A DNA stretch of 64,000 nt from an uncultured Collinsella sp. (lineage in GTDB: Bacteria > Actinomycetota > Coriobacteriia > Coriobacteriales > Coriobacteriaceae), in NCBI GenBank assembly GCA_902496335.1, contig CABVAO010000003.1, forward strand, positions 18,281 to 82,280. Reading direction: 5' to 3'. The number at the start of each line of letters is the position of its first letter. Positions within the stretch are counted from its first letter, which is position 1. A model generated the notes under the pieces. That model had not been told where the DNA came from. It ran no database searches and saw only the letters and a list, made by a program, of their open reading frames with translations. Shown here in pieces: positions 49,321-58,897 of the stretch. Both the position numbers and the translations under genes were made by a program.

Positions 49321-50451
49321 CTATTGCCTCTTGAGCTTGCGTTCAATAAGACTTCTAGTTGCATCGATGATGAGAAGTGCCAGAGCAAAGACGATGCTAA
49401 TGACGATACCCGTGACGATACATATAGCTGCCGGGCTGTTTTGGCTGATCAGTATGTTTGCGAGCAACGTATTGAAGACGGGACGCCACAGGCTACTGGT
49501 GAGCGACTGCATCACATAGAAACCAAGCGTGGCGGTCGATAAGGTGACGATGACACCTGCGGTCCGTGGATTGCCTGAGGCCCTGCGCCGGGTCGCCGCA
49601 AAGAGCAGAGAGGCGGCAGCGAGGGCAAACGAGATCAACGAGGTTGATTTGTAGGAGAGGACTGCCATCGCCGTGAGGTTGCCGGTGAAGGAGAGTGCTC
49701 CTTCCAGGATGGTGGCGAGCGCCAAAACCGTTACGAGCGAGCGCATGCCCAAGGCGCCCGCCCTGTCCGAATCCATGGCGTCGGTTACGTCGCGGAGCAG
49801 TCCGCCGATCAAAAACGCGACTACGTACGTGGTAGCGCTCATGAGCTTTTGGAGCCAAGAAAACTCGCCGGCGCTTGTCGCACTCATGGCGGCCAAATAC
49901 CCGTTAACAACGAATACGAGGATTCCAACGGCGATGACCGTCGTCGTGTAGGTTTTCTGGGAGAGTCGGCTCTTGGCCAGTCCAAACCATGGCGCCATGA
50001 AAACTGTGGCGGCATAGACCCAGATAAACTCAAGCCCAAGCGTGTACCAATAGTGCGTATTGAGGGTAACATCGGGAATGGGTGAGACGACCGTGGACCA
50101 CGCGAGCGCCACGAGGCAATAAAACGCAGTGGGCATAATGACCTTGCCAAGGCGCTGCGCCGTCCGTTGCATTTGCGACTTCCACGTTGCTCCACCGTCC
50201 CAAGCACGCGCGGCCGAAGCGATGAGAAAATAGCCCGAGATCATAAAGAAGACCTCGTTGGCCCAGCAGCCAAGCAAGTTAATAAAACCGAGTACGCCGG
50301 AATAGGGGAACATCGCAAGTGGGGCATATTCCACGGCGCCGACGCAGACGGCTTGGAAGGTCCACTGAAAGGTGTGGAACACCGCGATGCCGGCGACCGC
50401 GACCAAACGCAGCGCTTCGGTGGGTATGTTGCGTGCGGCTTTGGGCTGCAT
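49321..50451 (-). CDS. Acyltransferase 3 family membrane protein
   Basis: A 376-residue protein with about ten transmembrane segments. The N-terminal RLVAVAGIAVFHTFQWTF carries the early His of acyltransferase 3 enzymes, and FFMISGYFLI is the conserved SGF/SGY segment. Such enzymes O-acetylate or O-succinylate extracellular glycans using cytoplasmic acyl donors. ATG at 50451 after GAAAGGACGTC. In this position, divergent from the glycosyltransferase run, it likely decorates the same surface polysaccharide. Confidence 0.82.
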   Translation of the reverse strand: MQPKAARNIPTEALRLVAVAGIAVFHTFQWTFQAVCVGAVEYAPLAMFPYSGVLGFINLLGCWANEVFFMISGYFLIASAARAWDGGATWKSQMQRTAQRLGKVIMPTAFYCLVALAWSTVVSPIPDVTLNTHYWYTLGLEFIWVYAATVFMAPWFGLAKSRLSQKTYTTTVIAVGILVFVVNGYLAAMSATSAGEFSWLQKLMSATTYVVAFLIGGLLRDVTDAMDSDRAGALGMRSLVTVLALATILEGALSFTGNLTAMAVLSYKSTSLISFALAAASLLFAATRRRASGNPRTAGVIVTLSTATLGFYVMQSLTSSLWRPVFNTLLANILISQNSPAAICIVTGIVISIVFALALLIIDATRSLIERKLKRQ

Positions 50452-50563
50452 GACGTCCTTTCTTATTGGTTTGCCTCTGCGGGCTCCATAGATTATATAA
50501 ACGCCCGCTGGCGCGCTGACCCTTTGATACCATGAAACGACAGGTATTTCCTAAGGAGCACAT

Positions 50564-51667
50564 TTGTCTACTAACGCCTCTGGCAGCCCTGTTCTGTCGC
50601 TGCTTATTCCCATTTACAATGTTCAGCGCTACCTGCGCGAGTGCCTCGATTCCGCCCTGGCGCAGACGCTCAAGGATATTGAGATCATCTGCATTAACGA
50701 CGGGTCGACCGACAACTCGCCGGCGATTATTCGCGAGTATATGGAGCGCGATAGGCGCGTCAAGATGATCGACAAGGCCAACAGCGGTTACGGCGACTCG
50801 ATGAACCACGGTCTGGAGATGGCGCGTGGCAAGTACGTGGGCATCTTGGAGTCCGATGACTTTATGGCGTCCGACGCACTCGAAAAGCTTGTCTCGGCCG
50901 CCGATAGCAATAATGCCGACTTTGCGAAGGCGAACTTTGATTTCTACTGGTCTAAGCCCGAGGAGCGCCGTTCGCTGCACGAGATGTTTAAAGCCAAGGA
51001 CTGTGGCAAGCCAGTGCACCCGAGCGATACGACGCAGTTCTTTAAGCAAAAGCCGTCGATTTGGTCGGCAGTGTACCGTCGCGATTTTCTTGAGCGCAAC
51101 GGCATTACGTTCCTGCCGACTCCGGGGGCATCCTTTCAGGACACGTCATTCGCCTTTAAGGTGATCGCGTGCGCCGATAAGGCTGTTTACCTGCATGATG
51201 CTGTTTTGTCGTATCGACAGGACAACGAGAATTCCTCGGTCAATTCTTCGGCTAAGGTCTTTTGCGTCAATACCGAGTATGCCGAGATTGAGCGTTGGAT
51301 TCGAGAGGATTATGCCCGCGACCACGCAAGTGATGACGTCGAGCGCATGCTCAAGTTCAATCAGCTCATTAAGTACGATTCGTACATGTGGAACTACGTG
51401 CGCCTGGCGCCCAAGTTCTATAAGGAGTTCCTGGTTCAGATGGCCAAGGAGTTCCAAGCTGCCTTGGACGCCGGGGAGTTTTCGCTTGACGACCTCAAGC
51501 CGTGGAAGCGCGCAAATCTCACTGCTATCCTCAAAGATCCTGAGGGCTGGGTTGACGAGCATCCGAGCTTTGCGACGGATGGTGCCTTGGGGCGTGCTAA
51601 GTATTACGCCTCGGTTGGAGGCCCAGGCGTGGTTGCTGCCTTCCTCATCGAATCGCTGAGGGGGTAG
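50564..51667 (+). CDS. Family 2 glycosyltransferase A
   Basis: A 367-residue GT-A enzyme. LSLLIPIYNVQRYLRECLDSAL and CINDGSTDNSP open the nucleotide-sugar fold, and GILESDDFM carries D-x-D. The start is TTG at 50564 with AAGGAG eight bases upstream; no ATG fits. The first ~100 residues are almost identical to glycosyltransferase C (52789), at DNA level too, while the rest diverges, which indicates a duplication. It heads a same-strand run of five glycosyltransferases that ends at 57474. Acceptor and sugar are unknown. Confidence 0.87.
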   Translation: MSTNASGSPVLSLLIPIYNVQRYLRECLDSALAQTLKDIEIICINDGSTDNSPAIIREYMERDRRVKMIDKANSGYGDSMNHGLEMARGKYVGILESDDFMASDALEKLVSAADSNNADFAKANFDFYWSKPEERRSLHEMFKAKDCGKPVHPSDTTQFFKQKPSIWSAVYRRDFLERNGITFLPTPGASFQDTSFAFKVIACADKAVYLHDAVLSYRQDNENSSVNSSAKVFCVNTEYAEIERWIREDYARDHASDDVERMLKFNQLIKYDSYMWNYVRLAPKFYKEFLVQMAKEFQAALDAGEFSLDDLKPWKRANLTAILKDPEGWVDEHPSFATDGALGRAKYYASVGGPGVVAAFLIESLRG

Positions 51668-51673
51668 GTCGGC

Positions 51674-52714
51674 ATGGGAGAGGCCTCGTGTCCTAAAGCT
51701 ACCATTGTCGTCCCCGTTTACAACTCTGCGCGCTCGATTCAGCGATGCCTCGATTCGCTGTTGGCCCAGTCCGAGCGCTCGATTCAGGTTGTCTGCGTCA
51801 ACGACGGTTCGACTGATGATTCGTTGAACGCGTTGCGCCAGATCGCGCAGGCCGACGATCGTGTACTGGTGATTGACCAGGAAAACGCGGGCGTCTCGTG
51901 CGCTCGAAATGCCGGTATCGATGCTGCCGAGGGCGAGACCGTCTTTTTTGTGGACGCCGACGATTACATCGATGCCCAGACGGTCGAGCGCGTGCTGCAT
52001 GCCATGGAGTCTGCGGATGCCGAGGCCGCCGTTTTTGGCGGCGTCTGTGAACCTGCCGATGCTGCCCCCAAACGCGTCCAGCAACTCATGAGCCCCAAAG
52101 CTGGTACCTTCGGCGCCCGTGATCCCCAACTGCTGTTCCATTCGAATGCGCAGCCCTATGCCTGCCGCGCGGCTTTTTCGCGCGAGCTGCTCAATCGCGA
52201 AGGTATTCGCTTCGCCCCCGGTTTGGCTTTGGGCGAGGACGTCGTCTTCCAATTTGCGGCTTATGCGCTTGCCCGCAAGACCGTCGTCATGCCGGACAAG
52301 TTCTACCACTACGTGATGGAGAGTGAATCGGCGACGCACGAGTTCAACAGTGCCGAGGCTCGCGCCAAAAAGCTTGACGCCCACATGAGGATGCTCGAGG
52401 AGGTCTTGGAGGACTGGGCGGCCTACGGTCTTTGGGACCTGTGCCCCGGCGAGCTGATAACTTGGTTTTTGGACCTAATTGTGTTCGACCTAGCGCGCTT
52501 GGATGCCGACGACTTCCATCGCGTGGCGGCTTGCGTCAACATGGACCTCACGACATTTTTGGGAACTGAGTGGGCGGATATGCCTGCTAAGGGCGCCGTT
52601 CGCCGTGTTGCCCACAAGCTCGTTGCGGCGACCTCGGGCGTTTCGATGGCAGACGCCACGCTGTTCTATCTTTCGACTCGCGGTCTCAAAGCCTGCCTGG
52701 AGCGCTTTATCTAA
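51674..52714 (+). CDS. Family 2 glycosyltransferase B
   Basis: A 346-residue GT-A enzyme with ATIVVPVYNSARSIQRCLDSLLAQ, VNDGSTDDS and FVDADDYIDAQTV (D-x-D). The C-terminal half (GEDVVFQFAAYAL, then a helical region) is typical of enzymes building teichoic-acid-like or capsule chains. ATG at 51674, six bases after the stop of glycosyltransferase A, which indicates one transcript. The ribosome site (GGGGGTAGGTCGGC) lies in the end of the previous gene. No transmembrane segments. Confidence 0.86.
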   Translation: MGEASCPKATIVVPVYNSARSIQRCLDSLLAQSERSIQVVCVNDGSTDDSLNALRQIAQADDRVLVIDQENAGVSCARNAGIDAAEGETVFFVDADDYIDAQTVERVLHAMESADAEAAVFGGVCEPADAAPKRVQQLMSPKAGTFGARDPQLLFHSNAQPYACRAAFSRELLNREGIRFAPGLALGEDVVFQFAAYALARKTVVMPDKFYHYVMESESATHEFNSAEARAKKLDAHMRMLEEVLEDWAAYGLWDLCPGELITWFLDLIVFDLARLDADDFHRVAACVNMDLTTFLGTEWADMPAKGAVRRVAHKLVAATSGVSMADATLFYLSTRGLKACLERFI

Positions 52715-52788
52715 TTCCAAGCGCTGCCGCCCGCCGCAACTCGGCTGCTAAAATAACCCTGTTACACGCTATTCAACAGGAGGTTCTC

Positions 52789-53907
52789 TTGCAGAACTCT
52801 GATAACCCTAAAGTTTCGCTGCTTGTCCCCATCTGCAATGTTGAGCGCTACCTGCGCGAGTGCCTCGATTCCGCCGTGGCGCAGACGCTCAAGGACATCG
52901 AGATCATCTGTATCAACGACGGCTCCACCGATAGCTCGCCAGATATCATCCGCGAGTACATGGAGCGCGATCCCCGTGTAAAGATGATCGACAAAGCCAA
53001 CAGCGGCTACGGTGACTCGATGAACTGCGGTCTGGAGATGGCGCGCGGTGAGTACGTGGGCATCCTTGAGTCCGACGACTTTATGTTTGAGGATTCGCTC
53101 AAAAAGTTGGTCGCCAAGGCCGATGCTGAGCATGCCGATGTGGTTAAGGGCGACTTTTACCTGTATTGGTCCACGCCCAGCGAGCGCCGTGAGCTGTTTG
53201 GAATTATCGACGAGCATATGACGGGCGCCGCGTATCGCCCCGTCGATCGCCCGGGCATCTTCTACCGCAAACCTTCCATTTGGTCTGCCATCTATCGGCG
53301 CGAGTTCCTCAACGACAATCAGATTCGGTTCCTTCCCACGCCGGGCGCCTCGTATCAGGACGCAGGCTTTAACTTTAAGGTCTGGGCGTGCGCCGAGCGT
53401 GCCGCGTTTATTGCGGACCCCATCCTGTGCTATCGCCAGGACAATGAGAAGAGCTCTGTAAATTCGCCCAACAAGGTGTTTTGCGTGTGCGACGAATATG
53501 CCGAGATGCAACGTTTTTTGGACGAGCGTCCCGAGCTCAAGGCTCAGCTTCAGGGCATTTTAATGCGCATGAAGGTCGATACGTACCGTTGGAATGATGA
53601 GCGTCTGGTCGATGAGCTGCGCGAGCAGTTTTGGAAGAAAGCCTCGTCCGAGCTCAAGGCCGATTGGGATGCCGGTCGCTTTGACCTGTCGCTGTTCGAT
53701 CCGCGTGGCGAGACCGACTTGCGTCTGATGATCAAGTCGCCCCGCGCCTATATCGATTCGCGCTTTGACTTTAAGAAGCCGGGCAAGCTCAATACGTTTA
53801 AGCATTACTTTAAGATCGGTGGCCTGCCGCTGGTCTGGCGCGTGCTGACGTATCAGCGCACCTACGGCGACAACCCGCACCCTGATGACGTTCCGGCCGC
53901 ACAGTAG
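52789..53907 (+). CDS. Family 2 glycosyltransferase C (paralogue of A)
   Basis: A 372-residue GT-A enzyme: VSLLVPICNVERYLRECLDS, CINDGSTDSSP, GILESDDFM. The start is TTG at 52789 with CAGGAGG upstream, the same unusual start codon as glycosyltransferase A. Long runs match A exactly (KANSGYGDSMN, IIREYMERD). Residues 160-235 are also alike (FYRKPSIWSAIYRREFL and the CYRQDNEKSSVNS segment). It probably uses the same donor sugar as A with a different acceptor. A 74-base gap separates it from B. Confidence 0.87.
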   Translation: MQNSDNPKVSLLVPICNVERYLRECLDSAVAQTLKDIEIICINDGSTDSSPDIIREYMERDPRVKMIDKANSGYGDSMNCGLEMARGEYVGILESDDFMFEDSLKKLVAKADAEHADVVKGDFYLYWSTPSERRELFGIIDEHMTGAAYRPVDRPGIFYRKPSIWSAIYRREFLNDNQIRFLPTPGASYQDAGFNFKVWACAERAAFIADPILCYRQDNEKSSVNSPNKVFCVCDEYAEMQRFLDERPELKAQLQGILMRMKVDTYRWNDERLVDELREQFWKKASSELKADWDAGRFDLSLFDPRGETDLRLMIKSPRAYIDSRFDFKKPGKLNTFKHYFKIGGLPLVWRVLTYQRTYGDNPHPDDVPAAQ

Positions 53908-53919
53908 GAGCGAGTGACT

Positions 53920-54987
53920 ATGGCTACCCCCAAGATTTCCGTTGTCGTTCCTATCTATAAAGTGGAGGAGTGCCTGGCCTGGTGCCTGGACTCCCTGTTT
54001 GCGCAGGACATGCCCGATTGGGAAGGCGTGCTGGTCAACGATGGCTCGCCGGACTGTTCGCGCGATATTGCGGCTGCCTATTGCGAAAAGGACGCGCGCT
54101 TTACGTTGGTCGATAAGGAGAACGGTGGCCTGTCGAGCGCCCGCAATGCGGGCATCGCTGCGTCCACGGCGCCTATCGTTGCGTTTTTGGATTCAGACGA
54201 CCGTTTTACGCCCGATGCATGCCGCGTGATCGTCGATGCCTTTGAGCGCGAGGGTTGCGACGTGTTGACCTTTGGTGCGAACCCGTATCCGCTGGAGGCG
54301 GGGTATCCGTGGCTTAATTATGTGTTGAGCCCGCGCGATGTGTCGTTTGAAGGCTATAACTCTGACTTGCTGTTTAAGGAAGCATCTCGCCCCTTTGCAT
54401 GGCGCACCGCCTGCAAGCGTGAGTTTTTGCTGGGCAACGGGATCGTGTTCGACGAAACCGTTAAGTATGGCGAGGACCAGGTCTTCGATTTTGCCGTGTA
54501 CGGTCGTTCGCACAAGACCGCGCTTATCTCGAACAAGCTGTACGACTACCGTGTGGCGCGCAAAGGCTCGCTCATGGACGCCATGCGCTACGACGACGAG
54601 ACGCGTCTGCTGGAGCACGTGAAGATTTACTCCGCGGTGCTGACTGACTGGCAGCGCGACGGTCTCGATGCACAGCATGCCGATGACCTGGCGTACTTCC
54701 TATGCGATCTGGTGCTGTACGATGCGCTCAGGTTGCTGGGTTCGGACTGCGGCAAGGTGTTTGCTGCCGTTGCCACGGCGCTTGCCGGTTCTGCCGCGGG
54801 CAGCGATGCTGCGCTCGCACAATGCGCTTCTTCTGTTGCTGCTATGGTGCGTGCGGCGCTTACCAGCAAGGCCCCCAATGCCCGTGAGTGCAAAAAGCTC
54901 ATGTTCGATTACGACGTCCTGAGGTTTGGGCGCTTGGGTGCCTGCAAACGCATGGCAGCGAACGCCCTGGGAAAGCGAGAAGTGTAG
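53920..54987 (+). CDS. Family 2 glycosyltransferase D
   Basis: A 355-residue GT-A enzyme: KISVVVPIYKVEECLAWCLDSL, LVNDGSPDCSR, FLDSDDRFTPDA (D-x-D) and YGEDQVFDFAVYG. The ATG at 53920 is nine bases from AGGAG; the GTG at 53914 is too close to it. It begins 12 bases after C, and its stop codon directly abuts the ATG of the next gene, so the whole run is tightly coupled. Confidence 0.86.
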   Translation: MATPKISVVVPIYKVEECLAWCLDSLFAQDMPDWEGVLVNDGSPDCSRDIAAAYCEKDARFTLVDKENGGLSSARNAGIAASTAPIVAFLDSDDRFTPDACRVIVDAFEREGCDVLTFGANPYPLEAGYPWLNYVLSPRDVSFEGYNSDLLFKEASRPFAWRTACKREFLLGNGIVFDETVKYGEDQVFDFAVYGRSHKTALISNKLYDYRVARKGSLMDAMRYDDETRLLEHVKIYSAVLTDWQRDGLDAQHADDLAYFLCDLVLYDALRLLGSDCGKVFAAVATALAGSAAGSDAALAQCASSVAAMVRAALTSKAPNARECKKLMFDYDVLRFGRLGACKRMAANALGKREV

Positions 54988-57474
54988 ATGAGTATCAAGC
55001 GTTTGGCACTTTGCCGCAGTCAGGGCCGTCTGTTTGTGCTGCTTCGTTTTGCCGGTCAGGATGTCGCCGCGCATATTGAGCGGGAGGGTTCTCAAGCGTT
55101 TGCCCATGCGACGACGAGCGGTTCTCGTGTGCCGTCGCTGATGCTCCCAGTCGATCATGGTCGTGTGCTGGCGCTTTGCCCTTCCGTTTCCGATTACGAG
55201 CGCGAGCTCGCCGTCTTGGTGCTTCCTTTTTTGGATGGCTCGTCGATGGATGTCTTTTTTGCATCCGGTGGTCAAAGGTTGGGCTCCATTCGCCTCGATA
55301 GCCGCGTGGCTAAGCTGGAATCCAAGATTAACTACAAAGCAAAGCCTGCGCTGTGTGCGCTTATCCGCGATGCGCAGCGTGGCGAATGCTGCGGTCGCTA
55401 CGAGATCGATGCCATTCGCTATTTGCCGGCAGACGCCGGCGCGGTGTGGCGCTATGAGGTTACCTGGGCGGGAGACCCCCAGTGCACACCCGAGTTCCAG
55501 ATCTTCGATACGCATATGAATGCCATCGATGTCACCGTGCATGTGTTTGAATCGCAGGTCGATGTGCCGCAGCGCAACGGTTGCCGCGTCAATAAAACGT
55601 TTCTGAGCGTTGAGATGCCTCAGGATATACGAGATTTTGTCGCGATTGTGAGCGATCCCACAGAGCATATCCAGAGCGGGTTTTGCGCCATGGATGGTCG
55701 CCTGTACAACGGCATGGTCGACGACAGCTGGAACCGCATGAAGGATGCGCGTGCAGACGACGCGGCTTATCGACGTTGGTTTGAGCAGCATCGCGCAAAG
55801 CCGGGCGATTTAGCGTGCCAGCGTGTCGCTTCGGTGGCTTTTGCCTATAGACCACTCGTGAACATTGTGGTGCCGTGCTACAAGACTGATCGGGTCTACC
55901 TGCGCGAGCTGCTGGACTCGGTGCTAGCCCAGAGCTATGACAACTGGGAATTGCTGCTTATGGACGCCTCGCCCGAATGGGACGCGGTGTCCAATCTTGC
56001 GGCGGGCGCCCACGACGAGCGCATTCGTCGCATCGAGCTTCCCGGCAACGGCGGCATTGTGCTCAACACCAACGCAGGCATTGAGCAAGCGATGGGCGAC
56101 TACATCGCGTTCTTGGACCACGATGACATTCTGGAGCCGGACGCGTTATTCCACTATGTTTCCGCGCTGAATAAGGCGGCCGAGGGCGAGCGCCCCCAGG
56201 TCTTGTGCTGCGACGAGGACATGTTTCAGAAAACGGGGGAGTGGGGTCAGCCGGTCTTTAAGACCAGACTCAACGCTGATCTGCTCTATAGCCATAACTG
56301 CGTGACGCATTTTCTGATGGTTGAGAAGGCGCTCATCGATCGCATTGGTATGTCGCCAGAAGATGTTGCGGGTGCCCAGGATTACGATCTGACGCTCCGC
56401 TGCCTTGCAGCGGGTGCGCGCTTTGAGCATGTTGCGCACGTGCTGTATCACTGGCGTGTGCACCCCGGTTCCACCGCCGACGGATCTGCCGATAGCAAGC
56501 CGTATGCTATTGAAGCCGGGCGCCTTGCGCTTCAGCGCCACTTTAACGCGCTGGGCATTTGCGGAACGGCCGAGGAGACCGAGACGCCGTTTGTCTACCG
56601 TATGCGCTATGCGCTGCCAGAGCCCGCGCCGCTGGTGAGCATTGTGATTCCCACCAAGGACTATGTTGAGACGCTCGACGCCTGTGTGATGTCGATCGCC
56701 CAGAAAACCACGTATGCCAACTACGAGATCGTCTTGGTGGAGAACAACAGCGAAGCCCCGGAGACGTTTGCGTATTACGAAACCCTGCCGGAGCGCGTGG
56801 CCGCGGCATCCGAAGGCAAGGGTATCGCGCGCGTTGTGTGCTGGCCGGGCGAGTTCAATTACTCCCAGATCATCAACTTTGGCGTTGAGCATGCCAAGGG
56901 CGATTACCTGCTGCTGCTGAACAACGATACCGAGGTCATAAGCCCCGACTTTATCGAAGAGATGATGGGGTATCTGCAGCGTCCCGATGCGGGCGTGGTG
57001 GGTGCCAAGCTCTATTTTGCCGATCATTTGGTGCAGCATGCCGGCATTTTGGTTGGCGTGCGTGGTGCACTTGCTCATGCCAACCAGGACTTCTCGGCTA
57101 AGCGTGAGGGCTATCTTGCCCGTGCCGTGCGTCCGGGTAACTTTAGCGCCGTGACGGGCGCCTGTCAGATGGTCCGACGCGACGTATTTGAGCGGGTCGG
57201 AGGCTACGACGAGGAATTCGCCGTCGGCTTCAACGACGCGGACTTTTGCCTTCGTGTGTGGGAGGCGGGCTACCGCACCATCTTTACGCCCTATGCCGAG
57301 CTGTACCACTACGAGTTCACCTCGCGCGGCAGGGAAGAGGCCAACGAGGAAAAGCTGCGCCGCTGGAAGCGCGAGCAGGCACTGTTCATGCAGCGCTGGC
57401 CTGAGTTCTTCCTCGATGGCGACCCGTGGCTCGGACCAAACCTATCCTCCGACAGTGAGTACTTCTCGTTTTAG
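54988..57474 (+). CDS. Large glycosyltransferase with two GT2 domains
   Basis: An 828-residue protein. The N-terminal ~290 residues have no clear family. The first GT-A domain begins VNIVVPCYKTDRVYLRELLDS with FLDHDDILEPDAL (D-x-D). The second begins VSIVIPTKDYVETLDACVMS with LLLNNDTEVISPDF and GFNDADFCLRVWEAGY. This architecture resembles RgpF/WbbL-type enzymes that polymerise rhamnose-like chains. It ends with an acidic tail. ATG at 54988, immediately after the previous stop; the ribosome site is weak, so translational coupling is likely. Its stop overlaps by four bases the stop of the convergent ATPase gene. Confidence 0.86.
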   Translation: MSIKRLALCRSQGRLFVLLRFAGQDVAAHIEREGSQAFAHATTSGSRVPSLMLPVDHGRVLALCPSVSDYERELAVLVLPFLDGSSMDVFFASGGQRLGSIRLDSRVAKLESKINYKAKPALCALIRDAQRGECCGRYEIDAIRYLPADAGAVWRYEVTWAGDPQCTPEFQIFDTHMNAIDVTVHVFESQVDVPQRNGCRVNKTFLSVEMPQDIRDFVAIVSDPTEHIQSGFCAMDGRLYNGMVDDSWNRMKDARADDAAYRRWFEQHRAKPGDLACQRVASVAFAYRPLVNIVVPCYKTDRVYLRELLDSVLAQSYDNWELLLMDASPEWDAVSNLAAGAHDERIRRIELPGNGGIVLNTNAGIEQAMGDYIAFLDHDDILEPDALFHYVSALNKAAEGERPQVLCCDEDMFQKTGEWGQPVFKTRLNADLLYSHNCVTHFLMVEKALIDRIGMSPEDVAGAQDYDLTLRCLAAGARFEHVAHVLYHWRVHPGSTADGSADSKPYAIEAGRLALQRHFNALGICGTAEETETPFVYRMRYALPEPAPLVSIVIPTKDYVETLDACVMSIAQKTTYANYEIVLVENNSEAPETFAYYETLPERVAAASEGKGIARVVCWPGEFNYSQIINFGVEHAKGDYLLLLNNDTEVISPDFIEEMMGYLQRPDAGVVGAKLYFADHLVQHAGILVGVRGALAHANQDFSAKREGYLARAVRPGNFSAVTGACQMVRRDVFERVGGYDEEFAVGFNDADFCLRVWEAGYRTIFTPYAELYHYEFTSRGREEANEEKLRRWKREQALFMQRWPEFFLDGDPWLGPNLSSDSEYFSF

Positions 57475-58448
57475 TGCGAAGTAATGCCAAGTTCCGGCAA
57501 AGTATCCTCAAGAGCCGCAAGAGCGGTGGGGTTCAAGTACTCCTCGTTCAAGCAGCTCTTGTCATATCGAAAACGTGTGTCTCGTGAGCATTCGATGAGT
57601 TCTGCAGTAAAGAACTTCTCCCAGCTAAAGAACTTTGAGCTTTCGATATGTTCAGCGGGGTTAAGCAGCATGTCCTTAATGTGTTTGCTGTTGAATAATC
57701 CCGACTTCAACACGAGCCATTCAAACGATTCCGGTAGGAATAGCTTGATGTTCTTTCGGCGCAATAGGGCAGCTGCTTCCGCAATTTCTGGTCCAAAGGC
57801 GGCGCCGTCGGCAATCACGAGGATGTCGTTTTCCGGTGCGTCCATAATGCAGTTGCAAATGTTTGATTTTCCTCCCGCGCTGATGCACTTAATGCTGCTC
57901 TTTTTGCATAGCAAACTGAAGAATTCGTAGCCCGAATTTGTGTCCTCGACGATGACAAGCTCGGGCCTCTCGCCTCTAAAATCAGTATCACCGTAAATAC
58001 GATATGTAGAGGTGTAGACACGAGAGTAAACGGGATACTTCGTTGTGGTTCGGTTGGTGTTCTTAAGACCGTAGATTTCATCAACGCTATAGGGCAGTTG
58101 GCGCAGTGACTCTCTGGCGACGATTACGTAGTAGTTTGAGCTACGTTTTGCTTCATGGGCAAATTCTCTTGATCGAACAAAAGTATTGCCCTCATCAATA
58201 AAAACAATACTGCTGGAAATCTCTTGGAGATCTCTGCGCCAATATTTTCCAGATATTGTTTTACAGGGCACTTTGCAACTTACTGTTACGCCGCTTTGTG
58301 CCCCAAGCTCTTCGTGAGCTGCCACCATATCAAGCAGAGTTGTCTTGCCTGTAGCACTGTTACCTTGGATGATGGTTAGATTTCTATTGATGGTCAGTTT
58401 AAACTGAACCCGGTTATTTTGAATAATTACCTTGTATGATCCGCGCAT
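57471..58448 (-). CDS. P-loop ATPase with TOPRIM-like C-terminal region, partner of DUF4869
   Basis: A 325-residue protein of unassigned function. Walker A is G29-NSATGK-T36 in LTIIQGNSATGKTTLLDMVA, and Walker B is IVFIDEG with D85-E86. No ABC signature is present. From about residue 160, ELVIVEDTNSGYEFFSLL (E168), followed about 45 residues later by DILVIADGAAFGPEI (D214), resembles the acidic layout of a TOPRIM fold, with Ala in the second Asp place. The ATPase-plus-TOPRIM pairing recalls OLD and PARIS-type defence proteins, but this protein is much smaller. ATG at 58448 overlaps the previous stop (TGATG) after AAGGGAG. Lower GC than its neighbours. Confidence 0.6.
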   Translation of the reverse strand: MRGSYKVIIQNNRVQFKLTINRNLTIIQGNSATGKTTLLDMVAAHEELGAQSGVTVSCKVPCKTISGKYWRRDLQEISSSIVFIDEGNTFVRSREFAHEAKRSSNYYVIVARESLRQLPYSVDEIYGLKNTNRTTTKYPVYSRVYTSTYRIYGDTDFRGERPELVIVEDTNSGYEFFSLLCKKSSIKCISAGGKSNICNCIMDAPENDILVIADGAAFGPEIAEAAALLRRKNIKLFLPESFEWLVLKSGLFNSKHIKDMLLNPAEHIESSKFFSWEKFFTAELIECSRDTRFRYDKSCLNEEYLNPTALAALEDTLPELGITSH

Positions 58449-58897
58449 CAGGAGTTCTCCCTTAGGCATTTTCCAGCTATGGGGATAAGGTCAAACATCG
58501 TGTGAACGACATCGCCTGTGTTCGCAATGACAGCCGTGAATTTGCCGTTTCCAAAATCCATTATGTGGTAGAGGTTGATCGTCAGGTCTTTTTGCGCGGC
58601 GATTCGCAGAATCCAATAAGCACAATTGTCACCACAGTTTGAGGCGTTATATACGTTCTCCGGCATAAAGTACATAAGCAGTAGTGTTTTGGTGCCGCTG
58701 GATAGTTTCTCGGGAGGAATGATGCCTAGAATCTTGGTATCGATTGCATTGGGGCCTACCACGGTGCCTTTGTCGATGGATTTTATGACCCTTTGGGCAA
58801 AGGAGTCTTGAAACCACTGGGGCGAATATACGTTATCGAAGTAAACGGACGTGTTGTAGATAACGTTTTCCATATCACCATAGTGAATTGTTAGCAC
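58448..58897 (-). CDS. DUF4869 family protein
   Basis: A 149-residue protein of unknown function. LTIHYGDMENVIYNTSVYF, LGIIPPEKLSSGTKTLLLMYF and ASNCGDNCAYWILRIA are, from memory, the conserved parts of DUF4869. The start is GTG at 58897 with a strong AAGGAG seven bases upstream, giving the typical MLTIxYG beginning; the longer frame to 58927 has no ribosome site. It has no signal peptide or membrane segment. It is translationally coupled to the P-loop protein downstream, so the two probably act as one unit, for example as a toxin-antitoxin or phage-defence pair. That is inference. Confidence 0.7.
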   Translation of the reverse strand: MLTIHYGDMENVIYNTSVYFDNVYSPQWFQDSFAQRVIKSIDKGTVVGPNAIDTKILGIIPPEKLSSGTKTLLLMYFMPENVYNASNCGDNCAYWILRIAAQKDLTINLYHIMDFGNGKFTAVIANTGDVVHTMFDLIPIAGKCLRENS

